Below are positions 8,583 to 18,026 of a stretch of DNA of 38,527 nt, one piece after another (position 1 is the first letter of the stretch; each line of letters starts with the position of its first letter). A program made the position numbers and the translations under genes. The notes beneath the pieces are model-generated. The model saw only the letters and a list, made by a program, of their open reading frames with translations, was not told the origin of the DNA and did not search any database. The stretch comes from Lutibacter sp. B2. Lineage in GTDB: Bacteria > Bacillota > Clostridia > Peptostreptococcales > Thermotaleaceae. The stretch lies in the NCBI GenBank assembly GCA_015686845.1, contig JADPRS010000032.1, forward strand, positions 1 to 38,527, in the 5' to 3' direction.

Positions 8583-9323
8583 CTATTTTAAATATATTGG
8601 TTTTAGTTCCTTTTTCAAATTAGAAAAAGGTATCTTAATTATAGGTATTGCTGATGTAATAGGTGCAATCTCATGAAAACCAAAAAATACTGCAATATTG
8701 TCATTTTCAAGATAAAAAGGTTGATCATTTGAAATGCCTTTAAATTTTTTCACAGCATCTGGTAAATATTGATCCTTATTTGCGAGTAATTGTTTCCTTA
8801 TTTCATTATCAATTATTTTTTTGTAGTCAACCCCTTCTTTAAATAAATCTTTTAACCCTAATGATTTTCCAGTTGTAAGATCATAATTATAAGACGTTCT
8901 AATATAGTAATGTTTTTCATTTATATATTCATAATATATAACAGAAATGCTTATAATGTCGTTTTTATTATAGGTCACCTCATAAATTGTAGAAACGGCA
9001 TAAGGATTGATTGTTTCTCCTTTTCTTTTAGCTTCTTCTGCATATTCTTTAGCTGCTTCTTCCATCTGTTTTTTAAATTCCATCTCATCGTTTTCAATTG
9101 AAGTATTGATTTTATTTTGTACTTCTTTATTCTTACATCCTTCTAATACAGGGATTCTTAAATCTACTTTAATACATTCATTTTCATTGTCTATTTCTTT
9201 TGGGTTTACTTTTACAGAATTATTATTTAAGCTAATACGTCTATAAGGAATATCTCTTCTATAATATGGTACTGGCATATAAAATGGATACATAAACGTA
9301 TAAAACCCATAGGGATATCTCAT
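8583..9323 (-). CDS. DUF4163/DUF3298 domain protein
   Basis: A 246-aa protein with an aromatic, Tyr/Pro-rich N-terminus (about 1-30) followed by a DUF4163-like segment (about 45-140) and a DUF3298-like segment (about 150-240, with LTTGKSLGLKDLFKEGVDY and FYLENDNIAVFFGFHEIAPI). The same pair of domains occurs in the extracellular part of RsiV and in PdaC. No catalytic domain and no clear signal peptide are present, so its location is uncertain. The start at 9323 (ATG) is preferred over a GTG at 9329, because GGAGG (9331-9335) is 7 bases from the ATG and only 1 base from the GTG. A promoter lies upstream and a terminator directly downstream, so it is monocistronic. Confidence 0.8.
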   Translation of the reverse strand: MRYPYGFYTFMYPFYMPVPYYRRDIPYRRISLNNNSVKVNPKEIDNENECIKVDLRIPVLEGCKNKEVQNKINTSIENDEMEFKKQMEEAAKEYAEEAKRKGETINPYAVSTIYEVTYNKNDIISISVIYYEYINEKHYYIRTSYNYDLTTGKSLGLKDLFKEGVDYKKIIDNEIRKQLLANKDQYLPDAVKKFKGISNDQPFYLENDNIAVFFGFHEIAPITSAIPIIKIPFSNLKKELKPIYLK

Positions 9324-9363
9324 ATTCACACCTCCATTGTATTCCTATTGATCAATGGCAACC

Positions 9364-9391
9364 TTTATATTTACTATATGTATTTCTTCAA
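9364..9391 (-). promoter_or_regulatory. Candidate promoter of the DUF4163/DUF3298 gene
   Basis: On the minus strand, TTGAAG (9391-9386), a 16-nt spacer and TATAAA (9369-9364) lie about 40 bases before the ATG. Confidence 0.5.
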
Positions 9392-9425
9392 AATACGTTA
9401 CTAGCTATACAAGTAATGCATATAC

Positions 9426-9460
9426 AAAAAAATATAACCTTCCATTGAGGAAGGTTATAT
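9426..9460 (-). terminator. Rho-independent terminator
   Basis: A 12-bp stem (9432-9443 with 9449-9460) with a 5-nt loop is followed by a seven-T run on the minus strand. It ends the AGCS symporter transcript. Confidence 0.88.
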
Positions 9461-9472
9461 TTTAAAAATTTA

Positions 9473-10945
9473 TTAAGCTACTATTTTTTTGTCTTGTGTA
9501 TCTTTCTTATCTTCATAGAATACCTTGAAGTTTTCATCTACTTTTCCAATTCCTAAATATCTAGCCTTATAATCTTTAATTAATTTAAAGAATGTGCTTC
9601 CTAATAATAATATTGTAAACACATTTGCAAATGTTGGAATTGCCGATGTAATATCTGCAAAGTACCAAACATATTTTCCAGGCAAACCATTTTTAACTAC
9701 ATATATAACCATTAGAAGTCCCGGGAATGGATAGATTGCTTTATATACCTTTAATATATTATTCTTAAGAGCAACTTTCTCTTTTAATGCATGTCTAAGA
9801 ATAATTTCATAATAAGAATACCATCCACTAGATGTAGTTACACCAAATAAGAATACGCCTATAGCAACTATTTTTCTTCCCATAGAACCAATTCCATGTT
9901 CAAATGCATTTAATGTAAGTGTTGCTCCACTTGCCCCCGAAGACCATTCTCCCGTAATTATAATTACTAATGCCGTAATCGTACAAACAACCATAGTATC
10001 TATAAATACTTCAAATGCTCCCCACATTCCTTGCTTAACAGGGTGATCTGTTTTAGCTGTAGAGTGAATCATTGGTGATGTACCCCATCCAGCCTCGTTA
10101 CTAAATACTGCTCGAGCAATACCTAGTCTAATTACTTGGGCTGCTGCTGCTCCAGTAAATCCTCCTAAAGCTGCTGTACCATTAAATGCACCTGAGAATA
10201 TTAAACTAAATGAAGGTCCAACATTTCCAATATTCTTTCCTATTATAAAAACACCCGCTATAATATAGAATAAACACATAATTGGTACAATTTTACTTGC
10301 TATTTTTCCAAGAGTTTTTATCCCACCTAAAATCATTAAATAATTAACAATCACATAGATAATAGCTACTGTAATCATATTTAAACCAAAAGTAGAACTT
10401 ACTGCTTCTGAAACTGTATAGTTTTGAAGTGTTATAGGGAACGTAGCAAAAATACCAAATCCAAATATTAATGCTGGTATAGTCCATAATTTAAAACCTT
10501 TTTCTTCTCCAAGACCTTTTTCCATATAGTATGTAGGTCCTCCATATGTAAATCCTTCTTCATCCGTATTTCTGTAATAAACCGCTAATGTTACCTCTCC
10601 CGTTTTAATAAGCATACCAATTAACGATGTAACCCACATCCAAAATACAGCACCTGGTCCACCGACTGCAATAGCAGTTGCAACCCCGCCCATATTTCCG
10701 ACTCCTACTGAACCTCCTATTGCAGTACTCACTGCTTCAAGAGGCGAAAGAACACCTTTTGAATTATTATCTTCATCTTTTGTCTTCTTTAATAATTTTC
10801 CAAAAGTTTGAGACATTATATGTCCGAAATGACTAAATTGAAAGCACTTGGTACCAATCATAAAATATAAACCAGTGAATAAGATCATAAATATTAGAGG
10901 CTTTCCCCACAAAAAGCCTACCATTGAATCTAATATTTTTTCCAT
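9473..10945 (-). CDS. Sodium:alanine symporter, AGCS family
   Basis: A 490-aa inner-membrane transporter of the alanine or glycine:cation symporter family, with about 10-11 hydrophobic segments. Family blocks include LSPLEAVSTAIGGSVGVGN, GGPGAVFWMWVTSLIGM, EGFTYGGPTYYMEKGLG, SNEAGWGTSPMIHSTAKTDHPVKQGMWGAFEVFIDT and the C-terminal YLGIG segment. It imports small neutral amino acids with sodium; alanine is usual for the family, but the exact substrate is inferred. The ATG has an AGGGAGGA site about 8 bases upstream. A close paralogue lies directly upstream on the same strand. The 91-base gap holds a TATAAT (11007-11002 on the minus strand) with only a weak -35, so it may have its own promoter. 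Confidence 0.93.
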   Translation of the reverse strand: MEKILDSMVGFLWGKPLIFMILFTGLYFMIGTKCFQFSHFGHIMSQTFGKLLKKTKDEDNNSKGVLSPLEAVSTAIGGSVGVGNMGGVATAIAVGGPGAVFWMWVTSLIGMLIKTGEVTLAVYYRNTDEEGFTYGGPTYYMEKGLGEEKGFKLWTIPALIFGFGIFATFPITLQNYTVSEAVSSTFGLNMITVAIIYVIVNYLMILGGIKTLGKIASKIVPIMCLFYIIAGVFIIGKNIGNVGPSFSLIFSGAFNGTAALGGFTGAAAAQVIRLGIARAVFSNEAGWGTSPMIHSTAKTDHPVKQGMWGAFEVFIDTMVVCTITALVIIITGEWSSGASGATLTLNAFEHGIGSMGRKIVAIGVFLFGVTTSSGWYSYYEIILRHALKEKVALKNNILKVYKAIYPFPGLLMVIYVVKNGLPGKYVWYFADITSAIPTFANVFTILLLGSTFFKLIKDYKARYLGIGKVDENFKVFYEDKKDTQDKKIVA

Positions 10946-11036
10946 TACGCTTTTCCTCCCTAAAATAAATTCTGTATATCACAGTTCTATTTTAGAGAAA
11001 CATTATAGCGAAAATATCAAAGAAATATGTGAATTA

Positions 11037-12494
11037 TCACATATTTCTAGTATCATTTTTAAAATCTTCATAAAACAGATACATATCTTCATCTATTTCC
11101 CCAATTCCTAAATATCTAGCTTTATAATCTTTTACCAATTCAAAGAATTTATTACTCAAAATCAATATTGAAAATATATTTATGAATGTAGGAATGGCTA
11201 GTGTTATATCTGCAAAGTACCAAACATAGTTTTTAGGTAATCCATTGTTTATAACATATAAAACCATGATCAGTCCTGGAAAAGGATATACAATTTTATA
11301 ATACTTCAATATCAAATTTTTCATATCCGTTCTTTCTCCTAAGAAATGTCTAAGTATGATCTCATAATATAAATACCATCCACTAGATGTTGTCAGTCCA
11401 AATAAAAACACGCCTACTGCTACAATACATCTTCCTGTTTCTCCAATCCCTGTTTGAAATGCAGTTAAAGCCAGTGTAGCACCAGATAAACCAGAAGACC
11501 ATTCTCCAGTTGTAATAATTACCAATGATGTGATCGTACATATTACGATCGTATCTATAAATACTTCAAATGCTCCCCAAATTCCTTGTTTAAAAGGATG
11601 ATCTGTTTTTGCTGTAGAATGAATCATGGGAGATATTCCCCATCCTGCTTCACTACTAAATACAGCTCGAGAAACACCCATTCTTATCACTTGAGAAACG
11701 GCCACTCCCGTAAATCCTCCTGTCGCTGCAGTCCCATTAAATGCACTAGATATGATTAGCACCATGGAATGGCCTATGTTACCAGCGTTTTTAAGTATGA
11801 TAAATATTCCAGCTATAATGTAAAACACACACATAATCGGTACGATTTTACTTGCGATCCTTCCAATATATTTTATTCCACCAAAAACCATAAAATAAGT
11901 AAAAAACATATATGCAATAGATACTTTTACCATGCTAATATTAAAAGTAGAGCTTATAGCTTCACTTGCAGTATAATTTTGTATTGTAATAAAGAATGTT
12001 GAAAAAATGCCCGCGCCAAAAATTAACGCTGGTATAACCCAACTTTTAAAATTCATTTCCTCCCCAATACCCTTTTGAATATAGTATGTAGGCCCACCAT
12101 AAGAATTTCCTTCTTCATCCGTATTTCTATAATAAACGGCTAATGTAACTTCTGCTGCTTTTATAATCATACCAATCAGTGCAGTAATCCACATCCAAAA
12201 TACAGCCCCAGGTCCTCCAACTGCAATAGCAGTAGCAACACCACCTATATTTCCTACGCCCACTGATCCTCCTATTGCTGTACTCACTGCTTCAAGAGGA
12301 GATAATATCCCCTTGGAAACATTATTTTTTGATTTGGTTAATATCTTTCTAAAGGTTTTAGTCATTATATGAGAAAAATATTTGCATTGAAAAAAATCAC
12401 TTCCTAGTGTAAAATAAAATCCAGTGAGTAAGATTGCAAATATCAAAGGCGTATCCCATAAAAACCTTGCTGTTGTGGCTAAGATTTTTTCCAT
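11037..12494 (-). CDS. Sodium:alanine symporter, AGCS family (paralogue)
   Basis: A 485-aa second AGCS transporter, clearly a tandem duplicate of its downstream neighbour. It shares LSPLEAVSTAIGGSVGVGN, the GGPGAVFWMW block, NSYGGPTYYIQKGIGEE and SSEAGWGISPMIHSTAKTDHPFKQG, but has diverged through the whole length. All family blocks and the normal length are kept, so it looks functional. The ribosome binding site is weaker (AAAGGATG, about 11 bases from the ATG). The divergence suggests an older duplication with possible specialisation for different amino acids. A TATAAT-like -10 on the minus strand lies around 12568-12573, without a convincing -35. Confidence 0.92.
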   Translation of the reverse strand: MEKILATTARFLWDTPLIFAILLTGFYFTLGSDFFQCKYFSHIMTKTFRKILTKSKNNVSKGILSPLEAVSTAIGGSVGVGNIGGVATAIAVGGPGAVFWMWITALIGMIIKAAEVTLAVYYRNTDEEGNSYGGPTYYIQKGIGEEMNFKSWVIPALIFGAGIFSTFFITIQNYTASEAISSTFNISMVKVSIAYMFFTYFMVFGGIKYIGRIASKIVPIMCVFYIIAGIFIILKNAGNIGHSMVLIISSAFNGTAATGGFTGVAVSQVIRMGVSRAVFSSEAGWGISPMIHSTAKTDHPFKQGIWGAFEVFIDTIVICTITSLVIITTGEWSSGLSGATLALTAFQTGIGETGRCIVAVGVFLFGLTTSSGWYLYYEIILRHFLGERTDMKNLILKYYKIVYPFPGLIMVLYVINNGLPKNYVWYFADITLAIPTFINIFSILILSNKFFELVKDYKARYLGIGEIDEDMYLFYEDFKNDTRNM

Positions 12495-12673
12495 GAATCA
12501 CTCATCCTTTCTAAAAACTTACACAAAGAATTGACTTAATATTTAATAATTTATAAATAAACTAAGTATTCATTATATACATCTTATAATTATACAACTA
12601 TTTATAAGTTATTTCCATAATATTAAGTTTCGTTCTGAAATGTAAAATTGTACTTAAAATAGGAGGAGTTAAC

Positions 12674-14275
12674 ATGGATTTAATTTTGAAAAATGGAAAA
12701 ATAGTAATTTTAGACAAGCTAAATACAATAACAGAGGCAATCGCCATAAAAGATGGTGCAATATTTTCTTTTGGAAAAAATGAAGACATCTTAAAATTGA
12801 AAACTGAGAAAACAAAGATCATAGATTTAAATAAAAAATTAACCCTTCCAGGATTTAATGAAAGTCATATGCATTTATTAAATTATGGATATACAAAGCA
12901 AAAATTAATTTTAAATAATTGTAAATCCATAGAAGACTTAATAGTATACGGAAAAGAATTCATATTAAAGAAAAATATTACACAAGGAAAATGGCTCTTA
13001 GGCAGAGGTTGGAATCAAGATTATTTCCATACAAAGAAATTTCCTACGAAAGAAGATTTAGATAAAATTTCTATTCACCATCCACTTTGTTATACTAGAG
13101 GTTGTGGTCATATAGCCGTAGCAAATAGTGCAGCAATGGCTCTGTTAGAAGAAAATTTAGGTATTCACGATGAAAATATTGATTTTGAAACTGGAATGTT
13201 TAAGGAAAGTGCATTAGAAATTTTATACGGAATGATTGATGCTCCTTCTGTTGAAGATATAAAAAATATGCTTAAAGATGCAATAAAAGATATCATTAAG
13301 AGTGGAATAACTTCTGTTCAGACGGATGATTTTGACGCTATGCCTGATAGAGATTTCAAGAAAGTTCTAAAAGCATACGAAGAATTAATAGAAGAAGATC
13401 ACTTACCTGTTAGAATATATGAACAATGCTTGCTCCCTAAAAAAGATGACTTTAAAGAGTTTTTAGATTTAGGATATAGAACTGGCTTCGGAGATACTAA
13501 CTTTAAAATAGGCCCTTTAAAATTGCTTATGGATGGCTCTTTAGGTGCTAGAACTGCTCTACTATGCCATGGATATAATGATGATCCTTCTACTTTAGGT
13601 ATATCAGCATATACACAAGATGCATTAGATGATATGGTAAACCTTGCGCATAAGAACCATATGCAGATTGCAATTCATGCCATTGGAGATAAAGCAATAT
13701 ATATGTGCTTAGACAGCTTTAAAAAAGCCAATGAACATCTTGAAAGAAAAGATGCTAGACATGGTATCGTTCATTGTCAAATTACAGATGAAACTATTTT
13801 AAATAGAATGGCTGATGAAAATATACTAGCTTATATTCAGCCTATATTTATAGACTATGATATGCATATAGTTGAAGACAGGATAGGTGTTCTAAAATCT
13901 AAGAAAACTTATAATTGGAAATCTATGATAAGAAAAGGTATTAAAATAGCAGGTGGTTCTGATGCCCCAGTAGTTAGCTTTAATATCTTTGAAAATATGT
14001 ATTCTGCTATAACCAGAAAAGATTTAAGCGGGTCTCCCCATAATGGTTGGCTCCCTGAAGAAAAACTTACTGTGGATGAAGCCGTTAGATTGTTTACTAT
14101 AGATGGTGCTTATGCATCTTTTGAGGAAGATATAAAGGGAAATTTAGAGATTGGAAAACTAGCAGATATAGTCGTCTTATCAGAAGATATTTATGAAATT
14201 GAAGAAGATAAAATCAAAGATGTAGAGGCTCTTATGACCATCATCGGTGGCAAAATAGTCTACGAAAAAAAATAA
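12674..14275 (+). CDS. Amidohydrolase, YtcJ-like (amidohydrolase 3)
   Basis: A 533-aa metal-dependent hydrolase of the YtcJ type. It has the N-terminal beta-sandwich start MDLILKNGKIVILD, the metal-binding HxH in GFNESHMHLLNYG (about residue 68), a long insert typical of the amidohydrolase-3 family, GPLKLLMDGSLGARTALL, HAIGDKAI, IVHCQ, and the metal-site Asp in GGSDAPVVSFN. The C-terminal sandwich returns with GNLEIGKLADIVVLSEDI. Substrates of these enzymes are mostly unknown (amide or imidazolone-type bonds). The ATG follows AGGAGG by 7 bases. It diverges from the AGCS gene and is followed by the long palindrome at 14281-14333. Confidence 0.9.
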   Translation: MDLILKNGKIVILDKLNTITEAIAIKDGAIFSFGKNEDILKLKTEKTKIIDLNKKLTLPGFNESHMHLLNYGYTKQKLILNNCKSIEDLIVYGKEFILKKNITQGKWLLGRGWNQDYFHTKKFPTKEDLDKISIHHPLCYTRGCGHIAVANSAAMALLEENLGIHDENIDFETGMFKESALEILYGMIDAPSVEDIKNMLKDAIKDIIKSGITSVQTDDFDAMPDRDFKKVLKAYEELIEEDHLPVRIYEQCLLPKKDDFKEFLDLGYRTGFGDTNFKIGPLKLLMDGSLGARTALLCHGYNDDPSTLGISAYTQDALDDMVNLAHKNHMQIAIHAIGDKAIYMCLDSFKKANEHLERKDARHGIVHCQITDETILNRMADENILAYIQPIFIDYDMHIVEDRIGVLKSKKTYNWKSMIRKGIKIAGGSDAPVVSFNIFENMYSAITRKDLSGSPHNGWLPEEKLTVDEAVRLFTIDGAYASFEEDIKGNLEIGKLADIVVLSEDIYEIEEDKIKDVEALMTIIGGKIVYEKK

Positions 14276-14280
14276 AATAT

Positions 14281-14340
14281 TAGAGACAGTTCATAAACTT
14301 TTTTAAGTTACAAAAATTTATGAACTGTCTCTATTTTTTT
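14281..14340. repeat. REP-like palindrome A / terminator
   Basis: A perfect 17-bp inverted repeat (14281-14297 with 14317-14333) with a 19-nt centre is followed by T7. The arms share the core GACAGTTCATAAA with palindrome B and with the ends of the RAYT element. It lies between convergent genes, so it probably also works as a terminator. Confidence 0.85.
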
Positions 14341-14343
14341 CTT

Positions 14344-14703
14344 TTAATCAACTGTATCATCCTGTGTTTTATCTAAATCTATATTTTGAATTGTAGCGAC
14401 ATGTTCTTCATTTAATTTTATCGTTAATTCTTCATTTTTTTCTTTATATATAGTATTTTCTTTCTCTACTATTTCTACTGATTTTGATAGTTCCTTAATC
14501 TTACGCTTTAGTTTAAATTGTTTAATTGTTCCCAAGAGCATTACAATAATTGAACCTAAGACAGCAGATATTAATATTACCAATGCTTGAGAAATATCAA
14601 TATCTGTAAATAAAAAGTTTATTGTCACAATACCAGAGTTCAATATGGCAAATAATGCTATTATAATTGCAAAAATTAATGAAAACACAAACCTAATTTC
14701 CAT
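14344..14703 (-). CDS. LapA-domain membrane protein
   Basis: A 119-aa protein with two N-terminal transmembrane helices (about 4-24 and 37-60) and the NSGIVTINFLF loop typical of the LapA/DUF1049 domain. A charged, coiled-coil-like tail follows (about 70-119). Enterobacterial LapA works in lipopolysaccharide assembly, but in a Gram-positive host the role is unknown; such proteins are often envelope stress partners. The start at ATG 14703 is chosen because GAGAGGAG lies 7 bases upstream; the TTG at 14721 lies within that ribosome binding site region. The mscS stop codon is 21 bases upstream, so the two probably form an operon. Confidence 0.82.
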   Translation of the reverse strand: MEIRFVFSLIFAIIIALFAILNSGIVTINFLFTDIDISQALVILISAVLGSIIVMLLGTIKQFKLKRKIKELSKSVEIVEKENTIYKEKNEELTIKLNEEHVATIQNIDLDKTQDDTVD

Positions 14704-14724
14704 CAAACTACTCCTCTCCAATAA

Positions 14725-15528
14725 TTAATTTTTATTAGATATATTTACATCTATATGAGGATAAGGGATATTTATGTCTTCTTTATCAAATTCTAACTTA
14801 ACACTTTCTAATAAATCAAAGTGTATATCCCAGTAGTTTTCACTCTTACACCATACTCTCACTATAAAATTTACTGAACTCTCTCCATGCTCTGATAATT
14901 TTATCATAGGAGCTGGAGATTTTAATATCATTTCATGGGCATTTACAACTCTATTTAGTACTTCTTTCACCTTAAAAATATCATCTTCATAACCTACGCC
15001 AAATACTAAATCAACTCTTCTAGTATCCTTAGTAGAATAGTTTACAGCACTGCTATTGGATAAATTGCCATTTGGGATTATTACCACACGATTATCAGGT
15101 GTATTTAAAATTGTATAAAAAACTTGAATTTCTTCTACTGTACCCATATATCCTGCAGCTTCAATAAAATCTCCTACTTTAAAAGGTTTTAGCAATAATA
15201 TAAGTACGCCACCTGCAAAATTTGATAAACTTCCTTGTAATGCTAATCCTACTGCTAATCCGGCCGCTCCTAATATAGCTACAAATGAAGTCATCTTAAT
15301 CCCTAATATCTCTGCAATTGTAATAAATACTAATATTTTAAGACTTATTCGAGTCAATGATAGTAAAAAAACATGTAGTGATTTATCAACACCACTTTTT
15401 TGAAGCGATTTTTCAATTAATTTCACTACATATTTAACTAATTTCAAACCAACAATTAAAGCAATTAATGCAAGTATTAATTTTTGACCATACGTTATAG
15501 CTAACCCTTGTAAAACTGCAAAATTCAT
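14725..15528 (-). CDS. mscS: Small-conductance mechanosensitive channel, MscS family
   Basis: A 267-aa MscS-type channel. There are three predicted membrane helices. The pore helix TM3 is the Gly/Ala-rich GAAGLAVGLALQGSLSNFAG (about 88-110), followed by the beta domain start PFKVGDFIEAAGYMGTVEEI and the cytosolic vestibule with PNGNLSNSSAVNYS. It releases solutes on hypo-osmotic shock. Its length matches E. coli MscS (286 aa). The ATG has GGAGG about 10 bases upstream. It is followed 21 bases later by the LapA-domain gene. The REP-like palindrome B lies upstream, between this gene and lysE. Confidence 0.94.
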   Translation of the reverse strand: MNFAVLQGLAITYGQKLILALIALIVGLKLVKYVVKLIEKSLQKSGVDKSLHVFLLSLTRISLKILVFITIAEILGIKMTSFVAILGAAGLAVGLALQGSLSNFAGGVLILLLKPFKVGDFIEAAGYMGTVEEIQVFYTILNTPDNRVVIIPNGNLSNSSAVNYSTKDTRRVDLVFGVGYEDDIFKVKEVLNRVVNAHEMILKSPAPMIKLSEHGESSVNFIVRVWCKSENYWDIHFDLLESVKLEFDKEDINIPYPHIDVNISNKN

Positions 15529-15655
15529 TATAACATCGCCTCCATAATCTTTTTCTTACTGAAATATCTCCTTCCTATATAAATTTCCCAAAAGAATAGA
15601 TATTTATAAGATTTTAAAAAATAAAATTAATACTGTGGATACGCTTATAAAAACG

Positions 15656-15717
15656 ATAGGGACAGTTCATAAATTTTTTAACATTTTAAGTTATAAAAAT
15701 TTATGAACTGTCCCTAT
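15656..15717. repeat. REP-like palindrome B
   Basis: A perfect 23-bp inverted repeat (15656-15678 with 15695-15717) surrounds a 16-nt loop. Each outer arm begins ATAGGGACAGTTCATAAAT, nearly the same as palindrome A and closely similar to the ends of the RAYT element. It lies between lysE and mscS. Confidence 0.88.
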
Positions 15718-15739
15718 TTTTCTCACTATTTTTCTTTTT

Positions 15740-16414
15740 TTATCTTACCAATTGAATAAAACTATATGCCAATTTAAATCCATAATATATAATCACTCCA
15801 CCACAGATCATATTAATCCATCTAATAACTTTCGCATTTATATTATTTTTAAAAATAGATACGATCGTTGTAATACCTGTAAACCAAGATATTGAAGCTA
15901 ATGCTACACCAAGAATAAACATATTTGAAGCTTCTACCGGAAGAGATGCACGAAATCCTCCTAATAATAAAGACCCATCTATTAATGCTTGCGGATTGAT
16001 CCATGTAACAGTAAAACAAGCTAGGATTGTTTTACTTAAAAATTTCTTTGTACTTATTGCTTCTATTGTTTCAGATGATTTTCCTTCCTCACTATCTGAT
16101 ATATCTTTTTCATCTACATCTTCTGTTATTTCTGGTTTACTTCGTATAAGTTGAATCCCTATGTATATTACTATCATGCTACCCACAAGTAATATCAACC
16201 CTTTGAGCACTTGTGATTTTTCCATTAACATGCCCATTCCAAAAAAACAGGCTAACGCAAGTGTAATATCAAAAAATGATGTAATAAAAGCAACCTGATA
16301 TGCTCTTATTCTATCCTTGCTAATTGCCGTATTAATTACATAAAGATTTTGCATTCCTATAGGTGCTACATAAGCAAGCCCTAACATAAATCCTTGCGCA
16401 AGATACCCAAACAT
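15740..16414 (-). CDS. LysE-family amino-acid exporter
   Basis: A 224-aa membrane protein with six predicted helices. The N-terminus GFMLGLAYVAPIGMQNLYVI contains the conserved G-x-x-x-P-G/I-type first helix of LysE/ArgO exporters; TWINPQALIDGSLLLGG is the conserved central block. A charged loop of about 30 residues rich in Glu, Asp and Ser (about 95-125) splits the protein. It exports basic or other amino acids; the exact substrate is unknown. It is downstream of the MocR regulator gene on the same strand, which suggests that regulator controls it, although a long hairpin lies between them. Confidence 0.9.
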   Translation of the reverse strand: MFGYLAQGFMLGLAYVAPIGMQNLYVINTAISKDRIRAYQVAFITSFFDITLALACFFGMGMLMEKSQVLKGLILLVGSMIVIYIGIQLIRSKPEITEDVDEKDISDSEEGKSSETIEAISTKKFLSKTILACFTVTWINPQALIDGSLLLGGFRASLPVEASNMFILGVALASISWFTGITTIVSIFKNNINAKVIRWINMICGGVIIYYGFKLAYSFIQLVR

Positions 16415-16512
16415 ATGCCTTCCTCCCTAATGAATATTTTATTTACTCTTATTTTAATCCCAATAGATCCAAATGTCTCCAACCAAGTCTTATAAATTTT
16501 TACCAACCAAAT

Positions 16513-16559
16513 AAATAGAAGATATTTTAAAGGTACTACCTTTAAAATATCTTCTATTT
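16513..16559. terminator. Long hairpin terminator after the MocR gene
   Basis: A near-perfect stem of about 22 bp (16513-16535 with 16537-16559) overlaps the stop codon of the MocR-type gene. Its arms carry TATTT at the end. It would attenuate read-through into lysE. Confidence 0.7.
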
Positions 16560-18014
16560 ATTCTCATTTATTAATTTTCTGATTAACTCAGATAATTTTT
16601 TTAGGCCCATTTCTAATTCTTCACATGATGCATAAGAATAAGAAATTCTAATGCTTTGATTATCTGAAAAATCATACATATATCCCGGATTAATTAGTAT
16701 ACCGTCTTTCTCTGCCATTGAAAATATCTTATTCATAGATATTTTCTTCTCTAATCTTAACCATATATAAAATCCACCTTTTGGCCTTTTCCATACAGCT
16801 ATATCAGAAAAACTTTTCTCTAAAGCCCTTAATGCAACCTGCCTTCGTATTCTCAATTTCTCTCTTACTTCAGAAAGATGCTCTTCATATAATCCACTAG
16901 AAAACCACTCTACTAATGCCCATTGTGAAAGGGAGCTTGACCCATAATCAGTCTGCATTTTTATATCTCCTAAACGTTCTACAACAGGTTCTGGCCCTAC
17001 TAACCAACCAATTCTTAATCCTGGAGCTAACGTTTTAGAAATACTTCCCAAATACAATATATTTCCATTCATATCTTTAGATTTTAATGGCATAGGTGGT
17101 GGTTCATCTAGCCATAACTCTCTATATACATCATCTTCAATAATTGGTAATCTTTCTTTCTCACATAATTCTAATATCTTGTTCCGTCTATCTTCTGGCA
17201 TCACAACGCCTGTAGGATTGTGAAATGTGGGAATTGTATATAGCAATGTTTTATTTTTGCTAATTTTATTCTTTATGATTTCGCGGGGTTCAATCCCATT
17301 ATCATCCATAGATAAACCTATTAATTTCATCCCCGTAGATTGAAATACATGTAATGATTTTATATAGGAAGGCTTTTCAACAAATATTCTAGATCCAGTC
17401 TGCAAAATACCCATAGATATCAATTGTAATGCTTGTAATGCTCCAGATACGATAAGGATTGAAGATGGAGATACATTGATTCCATATTTTTTCAGATGCT
17501 CACTTATTATTTGCCTTAACGGAAGCAACCCCTTAGGTTCTAAATATCCTAAAGATTCAATCTTATTTGAAATATTTCGAAGAACTTTTTTCATCTTTTC
17601 ATGTGGATAAAATTCTGGAGAAAGCTCTCCCGTTCCTAAACGAACAATATCGGGCTCAAACTCTAATTTATTAATTAATTGGATTGTTTCTAAGTTTGGC
17701 CTATGTACCCCACTATCAATATACTTCTGCCAATTTGGCGGATTTATTGCTGCTAGTAGGGACCATGTATTGTTCACAATGATTGTACCTCTTCCACTTT
17801 TTCCTTCGATTAACCCTTCTGCCTTCAATTCATCTAAAGCCTCTATAATCGTACTTCTATTTACTTCCAATATTTCTGCTAATTCTCTTTGTGGCGGTAG
17901 TTTACTCCCTATTGTCCAATCTCCATTCCCTATTTTTTTCTTAATATATTCTATAATCTGTCTGTACAAAGGAACAGACGATGATTTATTGGGTTTCCAA
18001 TCAATCGTTAACAA
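16554..18014 (-). CDS. MocR/PdxR-type regulator (GntR-HTH + aminotransferase fold)
   Basis: A 486-aa protein. An N-terminal GntR winged helix (about 12-78: PLYRQIIEYIKKKIGNG, SKLPPQRELAEILEVNRSTI) is joined to a class I aminotransferase-like domain (about 110-480). The PLP-binding Lys is in LGSISKTLAPGLRIGW, with upstream SGALQALQLI and the PTFHNPTG and EDDVY blocks. MocR proteins sense PLP or amino-acid adducts and regulate nearby transport or PLP genes, here most likely the lysE gene. The start is TTG at 18014, with GGAGG 7 bases upstream; no ATG fits. The left end of the RAYT element lies directly against this ribosome binding site, so the ancestral promoter may have been displaced. Confidence 0.9.
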   Translation of the reverse strand: MLTIDWKPNKSSSVPLYRQIIEYIKKKIGNGDWTIGSKLPPQRELAEILEVNRSTIIEALDELKAEGLIEGKSGRGTIIVNNTWSLLAAINPPNWQKYIDSGVHRPNLETIQLINKLEFEPDIVRLGTGELSPEFYPHEKMKKVLRNISNKIESLGYLEPKGLLPLRQIISEHLKKYGINVSPSSILIVSGALQALQLISMGILQTGSRIFVEKPSYIKSLHVFQSTGMKLIGLSMDDNGIEPREIIKNKISKNKTLLYTIPTFHNPTGVVMPEDRRNKILELCEKERLPIIEDDVYRELWLDEPPPMPLKSKDMNGNILYLGSISKTLAPGLRIGWLVGPEPVVERLGDIKMQTDYGSSSLSQWALVEWFSSGLYEEHLSEVREKLRIRRQVALRALEKSFSDIAVWKRPKGGFYIWLRLEKKISMNKIFSMAEKDGILINPGYMYDFSDNQSIRISYSYASCEELEMGLKKLSELIRKLINENK

Positions 18015-18026
18015 ACAAACACCTCC

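Noticed and set aside
12541-12600. Promoters for the amidohydrolase and the second AGCS gene
   Set aside because: TATAAT-like boxes exist, but none has an acceptable -35 at 16-18 nt, so no promoter is called.
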